The notes: generated by a model not told the origin, from the sequence alone. 64,000 bases of DNA from Neopestalotiopsis rosae (GCA_023078685.1 JALGAS010000001.1:6510001-6574000); one strand, 5' to 3'. Counted from the first letter of the stretch, positions 22,807 to 35,600 are shown. Made by a program: numbers and translations.

Positions 22807-24189
22807 ATGTCAAAGCGCAATACATTCATCCTCGAAAATGTAAGAATCTTTACCGGAGATGACTACATCGACAATGGTTATGTCTACGTCAAGAATGGGA
22901 TCATCGAGGAGGTCAAGGCGGGCAGGTCTCCCGATAGCATACAGCTTCACGACCCAATTCGTTCTTACTCTGGTCATAGCGTGTTCCCCGGCCTCATCGA
23001 CTCACACATTCACGCCTTATCGGGGAATCTAGACGGTATTGAGCAATCTCTACGGTTCGGTGTTACTACAGTGTGTGATATGCATAATAACCCAGAGGAC
23101 AATGAACGACTGCAAAAGGTAATATTGCCACCTTGTAACTGCAAATACTCTGGACACCTACGCTAATGCATCGCGTAGTTGGCAGGCGATTCTGAAAACG
23201 ACAGTCGCTATGCCGACTTCAAGTGTGCAGGTCTCGGCGCCCTGATTCCGGGCGGATGGCCAATTCCAGTCATCAAGGAGGAGTTCTCGCACGCAGGCAA
23301 GAGCGAAGCAGACCTAGCAGAGTATACAGTCTCGTGGCCAAACCTATCCGCTCCAGAAGATGCAGAGCACTTTGTAAAACAGCAAATTGAGCAGAATGGC
23401 GCGTCGTACATTAAGATGTTTCACGAGGTCGGCGACACCGTGGGCATGGATCTCCCACTACCGAGCCTTGATCTCCAGAAAGCGGTCGTGGACGCTGCGC
23501 ACCAGCACGGCGTGGTCGCAGTCGGACACGCCCTTAGTCACCAGGGAACGATGGCGCTGCTGCGGGCAGGCGTCGACGGGCTTACGCATATTTTCTGCGA
23601 TGAGCCGCCCAGCGACAAATATATTGCGCTGATGAAAAAGACGGGCGCCCACTGCAATCCGACGTTGGGACTTGTTGCCTCGCAGACGGACGAGGGACGG
23701 GAGCTGTTCGAGCGCTTCTCAGAAGCACCCGCTGCCGAGCGGTTGCTCACTACCAAGCCAACCTACCGGCCACACGGGCTGGCAGCGTCACAAAAGCCCA
23801 GGGCGAGCATTGAGCACGCCCGCGCCAACACGCGATCATTATACAAAGCCGGAGTGCCCATCTTGGCTGGCACCGATGCATCCGGAACCGGAGTCGGGCT
23901 CCCCTATGGTCTGGGTTTGCACATGGAGCTGTACGCACTCATACACCACGCAGGACTGTCCGTCGTGGATGCGCTCAAGTCTGCAACTAGTATTCCGGCG
24001 GATCGTTTCAATTTTCGTGACTGCGGGAGGATCGAGAAGGGCAGAAAGGCAGATTTGGTCCTCATCAGGACGAATGTTGACGAGTTTCTCGAGGATCGCG
24101 AGAACCGGTTGATGCCAATTGCGGCTGTGTTCAAGAATGGCACTGTTGCGGCTCCTTACGAGCGCTTTTGGAACTGGAAACCGAGCTAG
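22807..24189 (+). CDS. Metal-dependent amidohydrolase (imidazolonepropionase-like)
   Basis: Exons 22807-23118 and 23179-24189 join to 440 residues. The fold markers of the amidohydrolase superfamily are all present: HxH metal ligands His67/His69 in GLIDSHIHA, the probable carboxylated Lys183 in ASYIKMF, His221 in VAVGHALS, His241 in GLTHIF and the catalytic Asp337 in LAGTDASG. The C-terminal beta-sandwich strand ends in KGRKADLVLI. The binuclear metal centre hydrolyses C-N or lactone-like bonds; substrates in this group range from cyclic amides to dipeptides and mycotoxins. No signal peptide is present, so it is expected in the cytosol. Together with the SDR it would suit the breakdown or modification of a small cyclic compound, which is inference. 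Confidence 0.92.
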
Positions 24190-24977
24190 GGGTTTGAAGT
24201 CACGTTGACTGATGCATCGAGCACTCCTTCGCTCATTTGAGCATTCATTTGTTGCCGAAACTGACGTTTTTGTAACACTGAGTTCAGTGGGAAGAAATCG
24301 TTTTAATCAGTCTTGTGCCAGCAAAGGTGCTGTGACCAGCACTTGCAGTTCACATTGTGGGGGCCTGTGGGTGTCGCTGAGCGGCGGGAGTCGTAGCCGT
24401 TTCACGCTATCAGCCTGCTGTAATGTCCACCTAGGGACCATGAAGCCACTACGGCCACCCACTACTGTTTTGGACGCAAGAAAAAACAGACACCTTGAAT
24501 TTTCCTTTTTGTTTCAACAATTGCGAGGATCCAACACACGATACGCACAGCATGAACTTACTGACTCACATTTGTGTCATCACGGGCATACCAAGTTACG
24601 GATACACAATTACAAACCAGACACTGGTTAGTTTCATGAATATCAAAGAAGCATTCGTAATTCAGAAGCAATTTATTGACAGTAGGCTTCCGCTATCTGA
24701 AAAGAATCTAAATGCAATTCTAACCTTGCAAAATGGAATCAGTGAACACGAAGGTCATGCATCTAGTTACACATGTGGTGGTGTCCAAAATCTGTTGCGA
24801 GGAGGCTACTCTCAAGTACATAATCTTCCAAGCCCCTTGCGTATCATGTGAAATAATATAAATCAGAGCGAGATCAGTCAGATAAGTTTGCTTTATTACC
24901 AAGATATGTACTGCTCTTGTCTTTAATCGACGTTTCCTTATGAAAGAGGCTTCAGGCGAATAGGCCTGTTCAACCGG
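24190..24977. other. Intergenic, no supported gene
   Basis: 788 nt between two convergent genes. Overlapping short plus-strand frames (24212-24851) lack splice sites or motifs. Confidence 0.5.
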
Positions 24978-27900
24978 CTAATCATGAGCTCTCATCAACC
25001 TGTCTAGACGTGAGATGAAGCTTGCGTTGGTGTCTGAAAGGTGTGTAGATGTGCTTACGAGAGATGAGGTCGAACCGAATGGACGAGAGACGTATGCGCC
25101 CGACTCCTTGATGCCTTTCGTGGCAGCCTGCTTTGCGCTGTCCGCAGATGCGTCGATGGCTTTGGCGAATGTGGCTGCAGGTCGGACAGGCATAAAGTCA
25201 CGATCAGCGGCGGCCGCCTGGGCATTTTGGTTGAGGTTCTCAGAATTTTCATTTTGAGGCTTCACGTAGGTTGAGTCAGTTCTTAGACTCTCGTAGGGTC
25301 GGATCTCAGCGGTCTTAATGAAATAACTTGCCTGATGGAGAAATCTCTTCATCTCTTCGTGCGCCTGGCTAGTGAAACGTGCCACTTCGCTGGCTCGGGC
25401 CTCCAGCCTCTGATTCAGCATAATGGTGAGTAAATGTACGACCAAGATTGAGCGGCAGGGTACGATTAGTAGCGGCTTACCTTCTGAGCCTCAGGGTATC
25501 CCATGCTACTGGAGTATTCAGCCGACAAGCTGTTCACCATCTCGAGCCCTTGGAGCGTGTATCGTTTGTGAACTTCATCGTACATCCGTGCAAGATCTTG
25601 GAAAAGTTCGAAGTAGGCACGAATGCTCAAGGAGAAGCCAAATATGATCTAAAGTGGCATCTCGAAGTCAGTATATTTAGCCATCGTAATCGAAGTAAAT
25701 TTGAACCACTAACCTGCCGCTGAAAGTCGGTGTAGGAGAAATTCAGAATCGACCGCTCGGGGCCTCCTGTGCTATCTCTGAGATATGTGATCAATTGGCC
25801 GACCTGCATTGGTCAGCTTTACCATTGCCCGCCATATTTGATCCTGGAAATTGGGGTTTGGAAGAAAATTACTTGGTTCTGGGTGAAGTACTCGACGAGT
25901 GTGCCAACAGCTGAGAAGAATGACACAAATCTGCTAATTTGAGATTTCAACTGCACCGTGATCTCAATACACTTGACGAGAATAGCCTTGATCGTGTCCT
26001 GTTGTGCACATCAGAAAACTACCGTAGTTTGAGGTCATTGAAGTCATGACTTACCAAGTTCATGTTTGATGCCTGCAAGGAAGCTAGCTGGGCCTGGATA
26101 TCTCCAATCTTAGATTGTACGTCGACGAGTCTTTCACTGGCCTTCTGATAGTTTTCAGTCGATACCTCCATCACTTTGGCAGTAGTTGCCAGCTTAATTG
26201 TAGCAGCATCGATGACTTGCTGTTTGAAGGCACCCTTCTTGTCGGTTGGAGAACTGTTGAGTTGTGTGGGGTTAAGGAGCGGAACCTATAAAAGTCAGTC
26301 ATCGCAAAGAGGAATTGGCCGCTGCCATATTAGAGGATATTTCTGTTGAATTGAGGATGGTGATAGAAAGATTACCTACACTCTTAGCTGTTGAAATTAA
26401 CTTGGAATCAGCATCGAGAGCGATGGCCTGTACTGCTGCATTGCTAACGTTGAGTTGCCAGTCCTTGACTTCTGTGGATCCAGCCATGGGAAGAGGTATG
26501 CCGTTAGATTTGTTAGCAGCTATAGCGTTTTTCAAGGCATCTGTGACCTATCCAAATGGTCAGCACCTATGACGTATTTGCGAAAATTATACGGATTTAC
26601 CTTGCGAACGTCACAGAATACCGCAAGCAGTCTTTGTGAAGGAGGGTTGCTGGACGCCTTGAACAGACTCTCGGTATTCTCGAGAAGCGAGGCGATGACA
26701 CCAATGCCGCTATTCTGCTTGGAAGGATCGGTTAATTGAAGCAGGTCCCAGTCAACGCCCTTGTCGGCACCTCCTGTGATGATGGATTGGACAGTAGTAA
26801 CGAAGCCTCGAATGGGTCCAATGACACCGTAGGCAGGATCGTTGGGGAAAGGCAGAACCGCGCTGGGTATTGGGAGCGGAGCCTGAGTGGCGGCCGGGAT
26901 ATTCGAGTTGTCTTGCTTTCCATCGCCGACAGAGCCGCCTCTGGCACCTCCGTTGTCGCCGCTGAAAATGTTGACGCCCTTTTCAATCTTTGCTGCAACG
27001 CTGTAGTTCTCGATCAATGCCGGGATAGCAAGATTGAAGGCGTTGGTAAAGGAGTCAGACAGATCACTGACGAACTGCTGCGCAACAAAATCCCAGTCGG
27101 ACGGGAACTCGTCGGCGGCTTTCTTGTACACACCGGTCGCTAGATTCAAGCTGCTCTTCAGTGTAGAAATACTGTCTGAAGCCAGCTTTCTTGCCTCTTC
27201 AGCGCTTACTACCTTGGTCTGGGCCGCCGCAAGGTGAAGTTGGTTGGCAGCTCTCTTTTCAGATGCGCTGTCGGATGCCTGCACAATACACATGTGTACC
27301 TCACACAACATGTCGAGCCATTCTTGGAATGGAGTGTCCATTCTCTTAGCATGGCTTTGACACCTTTCGGCAATACGCGCAAGTGTACTGAATGTTGGAG
27401 CCAATTCCCTGATGGCTGATTCAGGATCACCCAAAGTCATGACAATTCGGTTTATCTGGACCGACGGAAATTCATCAGGGCAAATTACTCAATAGTCATG
27501 ATGCATGCACAAGAACACTAACCGTTTCTTTGACAGGCCTGCTCTCTGATGCAATGGCGCCAAAAAAGTTTCCTGCATTGGCTAAGGCTTTGACACCGGC
27601 ATCCAAACACTGAATCAAACAGGCTCTCATTGAAGCACTTTCATCACCGCTACTTGAAAACACAGTTAGTACCACATGTAAGATTTTACACATTTATTGC
27701 TATCACTAACCGAAAGGTCTTGAAACCACCTTGGGGAGCGATGATAGTGATCTGTTCGGCATCCCGGATGGAGGAGGCTTTCAACAAAGACGCCAGGAGA
27801 GAGACAGATACAGGAGCTGCCGATAACGTATCGTTCAAAGTGAATCCTGGTTGAAAGAGCATGCTCTGCTTGATGCCTCGGACATATTCGGTCACGTTCA

Positions 27901-27994
27901 CCTGTCGTCTGGTCTTCTGGTCGAGGTCCCGAAGCTTCTGCAGCGCAATAGACTGCTGCTCCGGTGTCAGTGTGTCGCTAGTGGGGCCAGACAT
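24978..27994 (-). CDS. Unassigned 827-residue alpha-helical protein, nine exons
   Basis: Exons 27994-27711, 27652-27523, 27455-26601, 26547-26380, 26285-26055, 25998-25873, 25803-25714, 25648-25481 and 25409-24978 join in one frame. The fourth donor (GTAGGT at 26379) is chosen on phase because the stronger site four bases downstream brings a stop. The product has no signal peptide and no clear membrane span. It is rich in Ala, Ser, Gln, Lys and Glu in long amphipathic helices (for example AANQLHLAAAQTKVVSAEEA and LVDVQSKIGDIQAQLASLQA). A Gly/Pro-rich linker lies near the middle, and the C-terminus is Ser/Thr-rich and probably disordered. A repeated theme is helices followed by short hydrophobic stretches (SRFVSFFSAVGTLV). 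I do not recognise a named domain. The architecture could suit a coiled-coil scaffold or a membrane-active helical bundle. No function is claimed. Confidence 0.72.
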
Positions 27995-29070
27995 AGCCAC
28001 TATTTGGGATGAAAAGAAAAGGTAAGTTTGGCGACCTAGAGATGTTCAGTCAAGTTTATGATAATCCTGTGATGTGTTTGCTGTCGGGGAAGGTGGGAGA
28101 ACGGTACTCCCATGGCTATATAGCATAATTCCCGGCAGCTTCTCAACCCCTGCCACATTCACCCTTCCGACGGGCGGTTGTGTCTGAAGTATCGAGGGAT
28201 CCATGGACTATTTGATACACGTTGCCAGAGTTTGGCGTTCTAGTTGCTGCAGCCAGTGGCAACTTGCTTTAGACATGAAGATGCGGTTTAGACACCAGCT
28301 GAAAGCCAGTCAAAGTCGTAAGAGAATATCCAAAACGGGCCTAGAATCACCTCAGCTCTGGACATAGTATGCTAGACATTGGTCTGGACTCTGCTCCCTT
28401 TTAGTTCATGAGACATCGCATTGTATTTGGTGGGGAGAGGATCCATAGCTAGCTGACTTGACCTGATTAGCAACCCTCGCTCCCGCAGATATTGATTTTT
28501 GGACACAGCTCATCTCGAGACAGTCTTCAATACTCAAATTCTCTTTTGGACGTCTAGTTTTGGTAGAGTGCTATGGCGACTTGAGGTACGAGAAGCCGGC
28601 TGACCAAAACTAAACGAATGGCGTAAAGCCAGACGTGTCAATTTGAGTCGTGCTCTTGGAAGATTATCTTCTGCCTTCTGGGTATTGCGCAGGGACTTGA
28701 ACGTAAGTTACTGCGTGCGAGCAGATTGACTCTCAGCTGTATTTGTTCCCTTGTGGCTTGACTCGGGAGCACCCGTGATGCACAAGCTTCTACCCAGCGG
28801 ATACCTTCAGTCCCAGCTTATGGAGCTTTCCACGAGCACTAACGCCTACTACTGACCTTAGTTCCTTACATAGTAGCCCGGAATGTGGCCCTAACAACCT
28901 CCAGCGGCCGGTAGTAATAGTGTCCATGCATTAGAAGCCGTCGGCCGGCAAAGCACAAATATTGAGAGCTACAGTCAAACAGTTGTACCACTTATTCGGG
29001 GGTCTCCAGCACCATCGTGGCCTCTATCCTGGTGCATCCGGTAAACCCCTCAGTTCAGGGCATAGCTGCT
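27995..29070. other. Intergenic, no supported gene
   Basis: 1.1 kb upstream of the helical-protein gene and downstream of the next minus-strand gene. No frame or repeat stands out. Confidence 0.5.
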
Positions 29071-30155
29071 CTACAGCTTGATGCCCTCCAATTCTCTTTC
29101 TGTCCATTCCCATAGCTTTTTCGCAATATCTTCATTCTTTGCCATTGCGCTCTCTCGATCAGGTACGCCGATAGGCTCATAATACTTACCACTCACCACT
29201 TTTGGACTCGTTGCTGCCCACAAGTGGTTCTTGACCCCAACGTGCACTGGTACACAGAGCAATGGTGCTAAGGGCGCTGTCAATCGCACGAGCAGACTTT
29301 CCCTGGCGAGAGACAGAGCCAAACCCGTGGTCACTCTGCCTGGATGCACGGCCGCGGTTGTCAATTGAGGATAGCGACGCCCAATGTCTCTGACAAGTGC
29401 AATCAGCGCGAGCTTGCTTTGACCGTATCGCTGCAAGTACGACTGTATGGCGCCAACCATTAGCATCATCGACCTCCCGTAAACACCGGTCAAAGAAGGA
29501 CAAGCGCTGACTAGAGACTCACCATTCCTGAGCAATCCGTCTTCAGCTTATCAAATTGGATGCCTCTTTTCGGGGCCATGGCGTGACCCTCACTCGAAAC
29601 CACAACGAGACGCACATTTGCCTGTTGCTCTGCTGTCCGCAGCATTGTCGGGAGCAATAATTTTGACAGCAGCGCATGTCCTAGGTAGTTGAGGCCAAAA
29701 TGTACTTCATATCCCTCATGTGTCGTTCCCAAAGCAACGCGTATTATGCCCGCGTTGAGTATCAAGATGTCCAGTCGCTCTTCCATGGAAGTAAACTCGG
29801 CGGCGCATGCCCTCACACTTTCAAACGAAGTCAGGTCTAAATCGAGAAGCCGAAACTCTGTCGGTGTGTCGGTCATGGAGGTATTCGACTCCTTGATGTC
29901 ACCAACCTCTTGAATTATCCGATCCAGCGCTTCCTTCTTTACCTCGCTGGGCCTGGGCGTATCTGCAATGTATATGCGTGCAGGCCTGCCATGTCGCGCA
30001 AGCTCAACGGCGCTCTGCATCCCCAGATCGCCAAGTCCTCCGGTAATGAGAATCACTTTGCCTGCAAGCGATGGAATATCTCGTGCAGGCTCAAACGAAT
30101 TCTTTTCCCGCGAACCAAAAATGGTCACGCGGGCCATGTCCTTCAATTCAACCAT
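29071..30155 (-). CDS. Short-chain dehydrogenase, retinol-dehydrogenase-like
   Basis: Exons 30155-29523 and 29442-29071 join to 334 residues. The cofactor loop is TGGLGDLG (38-45), followed by ARIYIADTPRPSE, NAG at 134-136 and the conserved NYLGHALLSKLLLP helix. The serine lies in VVVSSEGHA and the catalytic Tyr217/Lys221 in RYGQSK, encoded at the start of exon 2. The region AAVHPGRVTTGLA and the C-terminal SGKYYEPIG segment are typical of fungal proteins related to retinol dehydrogenases and WW-domain oxidoreductases. The first Met is at 30155; the upstream in-frame GTG is not a start. The intron follows a Met codon in phase 0. Substrate unknown. It lies 5 kb from the metabolic gene set and need not belong to it. 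Confidence 0.9.
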
Positions 30156-31312
30156 GATGATCACGAGGTGAGAGGTGAGGACGAGTTATCGGTGGCGGGC
30201 ACGCAAATGAACGAATCCAAGGCGGATTTTGGAGTTTTCATGTCTGGAAAAACAACGCATGTCAATGTGGATTAAACGGTGGAAAAGGGCATTAGGTTGA
30301 GCAATGCAACTTCATCTCGACCAGTCCATTCTTAATCCTGGATCTTGATCGTTATCATGCGGCAAGTCAGTGGCACAGCAACGCACTATTGGCTATCGTA
30401 TGCGTGACCCATCACCGTTGCGATTTAGTTCATGCGCTTCGGTGGAGAAAAGAATGAAGGCTTTCTTCACGTTGACTGTGGTCTACTATATATCCTGCCA
30501 TGTTAGCTTCACGAGATAGTGTCAGTCGCGGACCACCTGCTCGAGTATATCAGATGGCGCGGCGGCACTGACTTGCTGGGTCCAGCAGGCTGCGAGTTGC
30601 GAGAGCGCGCGCTTAGGAAGATACAGCCAAGAACAAGGAACCTTCCGAGAAGATGGAGTGAAATGTTGAAGTCTGAAGCAGTTGTGTACTGACTTCCACA
30701 GATATCTGAAAAGGCTGCTGAAAAGAACGGAGCCGTTGTCACTCTGGATTTTGCTAAACTAGAGGCAGTCACGTTTCATACCTACATATCTACCTACTTA
30801 AGATAAATAAATTGTATTGATTAGCTACGTATAACCCTACCCTGCCACCCCGAAGAAAACTTCAAGCAAGGTTTACTAAGATGATCGAGATAAGCCTTAG
30901 AATACGGCCAGTTAAAGTAGCTAGCAAAGCCGATGTCTGGCTTCATGCAGCGCAGCAACGAGACGGACACCTGGTATGCTCTCAAGGCAGTGCGCTGAGC
31001 TCCTACCTGCTGATGCCACTATATACCTACATAGTCAAAGAGTTGCAACTTCCTATCGCACCGTGATACTAATGTCACCTAAAGATCAAGCTCAACATGT
31101 TGTTGTTCTTTCCTTCGCATATCTCTGCCCATATTACCCCGTGCCACCGTGGCCGCAGGTGTCCCTCTTTTCTCCAGCTTCATCATCTCAGCTCGGTTGA
31201 GGAAGCTTGGATTGTTTTTCTATCCGTCATAACTACCCACCGAAAGAGCTTGCTTTATTCTCGACTTTTCCAAGAACCACTCGTCGCACACTCTATCACT
31301 TTTCACGCAAAC
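30156..31312. other. Divergent intergenic region
   Basis: 1.2 kb between the SDR gene (minus) and the DUF7587 gene (plus). A short AT-rich patch with CTACC repeats lies near 30780-30840. No gene is supported. Confidence 0.45.
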
Positions 31313-32786
31313 ATGGCGTATCCAGCAGAATTCAATCATGACAATGACGACGGCGGTCCCACTGAAGTTCCCTTTTGCCCCAGCAACTCTCGGGGCATAG
31401 ATCTGAATGCAGTCCCGCGCTACCTTTTTCGCGTGTTCACCAAGGGGACTACAGGATGGAACAGCAGCAAATGGATGAAATCGGCAGCCTCATTGCATAC
31501 CACCGTGAAAGACATCTTCACCCGTGAGGACACCGGCGATGTCGCCCGTGCCTTGAACGCGTACCTAAGGGAAGACAGTATGCCCATACAAGAATGTGCA
31601 TTCATAACATGGACAGCTTCCCTTGTCATCGCTCTTCAATTCGCAATCCTTAAATCCAAGCGCGAGTCTCTCCCATTGGCTGATGTCTATCTTTGCGTAG
31701 TCGATACAGCAATGTTCCCACTGGGAACTTTTATCAGTGATATCGTACTTATGGAAGCGTTCCAGTCACCTATTCCAGAGCATGACACCATACGGTACGA
31801 TGGGTTTCAGTTACCTTTGTGTGATTGTGGACTCGCTGCCATGCACCAAATGCGCACCTCAAGTAATGGCAACGACCTTGCCATGTACCTTGCTCAAGGC
31901 CGGCTTCGCATCATGGACAGGTCAGCAGTCCTCTTGTGCGACAAGATCATCAATAATGATTTACTTGTTATGGCGCCAATATTCAACTATACCTTTTCAG
32001 ACAGGAACTTCAGCCTTGACCATACAATCATTGCATTCCGCACACTATTTACTCATAAAGCACCTGAATTGATCACGTCTGGCGAGGGCCTAGCAGCTCT
32101 GAGAATCGCGAAGAAGTTCCCGTCTCGCTGGCGCAACATGATTATGGCTGGTCTTCTCGCCCTCCGTCCTCGCCCAAAGGATGATCCTGGCTGCATTCCT
32201 TTTGATATTGCCTCATTGCAAGGTCAATGGTCCCATATTCGCGCAATGCGCTTGTATAGTCAGCTGACAGTCTACAGAGGAATCGCGTTATCAGCCCTTG
32301 GGCAGATGGAGCCTTTCACCTGGCCAATTTGACCGTGTTCCAGAGCTTTTGCAGTTTCACGCTTTGATGGATGACATACAGTTGAGATATGTCCAGGATT
32401 TATGCTCCCCTTTGACTAAATCCTTGAGCAATTCAATCCGTACGTAACAGTTTTGTCCCTAAAACAAGTACCCAAGTCTAACATGCAAATAAATAGAAAT
32501 TATTGACGGTCTTCTGGCTAGTCCTGATTTCGGTATCATGGGTCCTCGCCACCGGAACACCGGTCAATTGTCTGAAGTACAGAGCTTTATTGATGAGATA
32601 GACGCAAGGTACTTCGCTCCATTGGAGCATCGCATCATAGATCTCAGAGAAGAATTACGGTTACGAGGACTTTTGTCCGAGCTTCCAAACTCGAATTGCA
32701 CCACGGACGATGACGATACACAGGAAGTCTGGATGGATGAGAGAAGACGACAGACGTTGGCGGTTCGAACAAGACCTCCAACGTAG
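31313..32786 (+). CDS. DUF7587-domain protein of unknown function
   Basis: The N-terminal part carries VPRYLFRVFTKGT, the opening motif of the fungal DUF7587 family, followed by conserved helices (LREDSMPIQECAFITWTAS). The first frame stops at 32332, yet downstream sequence in another frame is clearly coding (FDRVPELLQFHALMDD). A 52-nt intron at 32254-32305, with GTATAG donor, CTGAC branch motif and CAG acceptor, fixes this. With a further intron 32440-32496, the exons 31313-32253, 32306-32439 and 32497-32786 give 454 residues. The C-terminus is acidic then basic, with helices that could form a coiled coil. No enzyme motif is seen. Alternatively the frame change is a one-base lesion, which would make this a pseudogene. 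Role unknown. Confidence 0.7.
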
Positions 32787-33465
32787 CAGATGGTGTGCAG
32801 TTTGGGGAATGGAGAAGAAGTACCTGAAAAGATCTAAAAAGGGCTTGATGTCGTTGTGAAGCCGCAAATTGTATGCATAGAAGCGTGTTATTGTCCAAAG
32901 GAAAGCGTTTGATACCTCATTGGTTATTGGTAATACCGGCTATGTAGATAATGTCTTAGTTATCGGGAAACAATGGAGCGCATTTGCAGCTTATACTGAT
33001 TTTCTCCGTAGCCAGTGCACTTGGTTGAAGCAATGCCGGCGGATTTGCAGCAAGTGGGCCAACCTGAACGCTTTTCCGGTGGGAGGATCTTGGCAGCAAT
33101 CTCGGCAGTGACGGGATCTTGATGAAGAAACTCAATGAACTTGTCAAAAAGTGTGGGGTCTCCGCCTTCACATCCCCGGATTTCCCTGCTTTCCCCTGTC
33201 TTTATAGTCTGTCACCCCATTATCAGCTTGCGCTCCAATCAGCGAGGGGCGCCTATGGTGAAGTGCTCGTGACGCGTTCAAGTGTGCGCGTAGACTGCAA
33301 GCTATTATCGCGGGATATTCAACACGAGCTCTACCCAAGCTCCACTGTACAAGTGCTCGTATTATGGCTGTGTTTGTTATAAAATGCCAGCCGTTCGTCA
33401 AAGTTTCTGGTCGTGCTGGACACGCAGGTTTTCTCGTCATCGATCCCGGGTGAATACTTGAACCC
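32787..33465. other. Intergenic, no supported gene
   Basis: 679 nt upstream of the glycosidase gene; nothing recognisable besides its promoter region. Confidence 0.5.
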
Positions 33466-35600
33466 ATGTCTCTGCGACTTTCCAACGCCCTTGCCGCCTT
33501 TGGCTTCGTCCAGGCGGCCGCGGCGGCTCTCGACACATGTGCTCTGGCCACGCAGTACTTTGGAAACGACTACCCATGGTACATTGATCGCATTCCCTTT
33601 TTCGAGACCAGCGACCAGACCATCACCGACGTCTACTACTACCGGCAGAAAATATATCGTGCTCATCAGCGCGACATTGGTGCAGGCGGCTTCATCTCCA
33701 CCGAGTTCCTCGACGATGTGTCCTGGCAGGTCGCGCCGTGGGGCTCGCTGAGCGACGCTACGGCTTTCCACTTGCTCGAGGGCCGCTGGAACCGCGACCG
33801 CAACTTCAAGGAGAGCTACGCCACCTTCATGTACGGCTCGCAGGCGCTTCCGCGGGGATTCTCCGAGGCCATTGCCACTGCGATCTGGCAGGGTTACCTG
33901 GTCGATGGCGTCGTCGACGATGTGACTGGCTACCTGGACGGTATGCAGACGGTCTATCTCCAGTGGGAGGGCGATCACTATGATACGACCAAGCAAATGT
34001 TTTGGATCGCTCCTATCCAGGATGCAACCGAGTATACTATTGCTAGTATCGATGCTAGCTGTGGAGTAGATGGATTCCAGGCTGGAGAGTCTTTCCGGCC
34101 CAGCATAAACAGCGTAAGTCTTTGATATCAACAATTTGGCGGGACCACAACTGACAAGCAATCATAAAGTATCAATATGCAAATGCTCTGGCCATTGCCA
34201 ACGTTGCCACCCTGGTGGGAGATACTTCGGTTGCCGACGCGTACAATGCGCGCGCGGCTACTCTGAAGGACTTGGTGCAAGACAACCTGTGGAATTCCAC
34301 CTTTGAACACTTTATCGACAGATACTATGCGAAAACGGATTGCGCCGCCTACTGGGACCCGATCCGTGGGCGGGAATTGGTTGGTTATACACCTTGGACC
34401 CATGATCTGCCAGATGACAATGCCACATACGCAAACGCCTTCTCTCATATCCTCGATGACAACCTTCTCCTGGGTCCGCACGGCCTCAGAACAGTCGAGC
34501 CAAGCTACCAGTACTACATGAAGCAATACCGCTACGACTCCTCCACCGGCCAGCCCGAATGCCAATGGAATGGTCCCTCTTGGCCCTATCAGACGACCCA
34601 GGTTTTGACGGCACTAGCCAACCTACTCGATCACTATGACACTACCGCGGCCGCTTCCGCAGTATCGAAATCGGTTTACACGAATTATCTGCGAACCTAT
34701 GCGGCAATTCACTACAATCCCAACAGGAACAACACTCTTGTCCTCGAGGAAGATTACAACGCCGAGACTGGCGCTCCCATAGTCGGTCTCTCACGCTCGC
34801 CTCATTACTTCCACTCTGGCTTCATCGACCAGGTTCTCAGTGGGTTCATCGGCATTCGCGCTCGAGATGATGACGTTCTCGAGGTCAATCCGCTTGCGAG
34901 CGACGACATTACGTACTTTAGAGTCGAGAATGTTCTCTACCACGGCAACAATGTCTCTGTGCAATGGGACAGCACTGGCGACAAGTACGGCACCCAGGGT
35001 CTGATTGTCGAGGTCAACAATGTTCAAGTGGCTTCGTCCGCGACCCTAGCCCGTCTCACTGTCGATATGGCGCGCTTGAGTCCTCCCAGCTGGTCGCGCA
35101 CTGTGCCCGTGTCCATCCAAGCTCAAAACGATGGCTCCTACCCCGTCGGCAGCGTCGATGTTGAGGGCGCAGACACCAATAAGATACACGACACGATTGA
35201 CGGACGTCTTTGGTTCTTCACGGAGAATGTCTACGATGTGGCACACGGCTACCAGTCCCCAGTGGGCGATGGAACAACGGAGCATTGGTTCCAGATTGAT
35301 TTCGGTACCCCTACTACCGTGGCAAGCTCAGAGATTGCTTTCCTTGATGCCTCTGACCAGGCGATTGCTGTACCCGTTGACTACCGCATTGAGACGTATG
35401 TCAATGATGCATGGGTGGAAGTCTCGAGCCCGGTGTACGATGCAGCAGTGGCCAATGGTATCACACATGCATCATGGACTGCAGCTACTGCAAATCTTAC
35501 CCGACTGGTATACACTCCTCCATCTGGGTCCGCTGTTCGCATAGTTGATTGGAAGGTGTACGATACACTGGTCGCAGCTACTAGCACAGTCTGTTCTTGA
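33466..35600 (+). CDS. Secreted six-hairpin glycoside hydrolase (MGH1-like)
   Basis: Exons 33466-34113 and 34170-35600 join to 692 residues. A signal peptide (FGFVQAAAAA) precedes the mature protein. The catalytic region shows the (alpha/alpha)6-barrel signatures YYYRQKIYRAHQ, AFHLLEGRWN, RGRELVGYTPWTHDLPD and CQWNGPSWPYQTTQ, as in the mannosylglycerate-hydrolase-like Pfam family related to GH63. Acidic residues in DVTGYLDG and WEGDHYD may be catalytic. After it comes a beta-sandwich (SGFIGIRARDDDVLEVNPL) resembling a GH65-type C domain. A final carbohydrate-binding-like part has EHWFQIDFG, as in F5/8-type modules. It is expected to act outside the cell on a plant or microbial glycan. The exact linkage is not readable. 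Confidence 0.85.

Noticed and set aside
33331..34161. 276-residue minus-strand frame
   Set aside because: Antisense shadow of the glycosidase gene.
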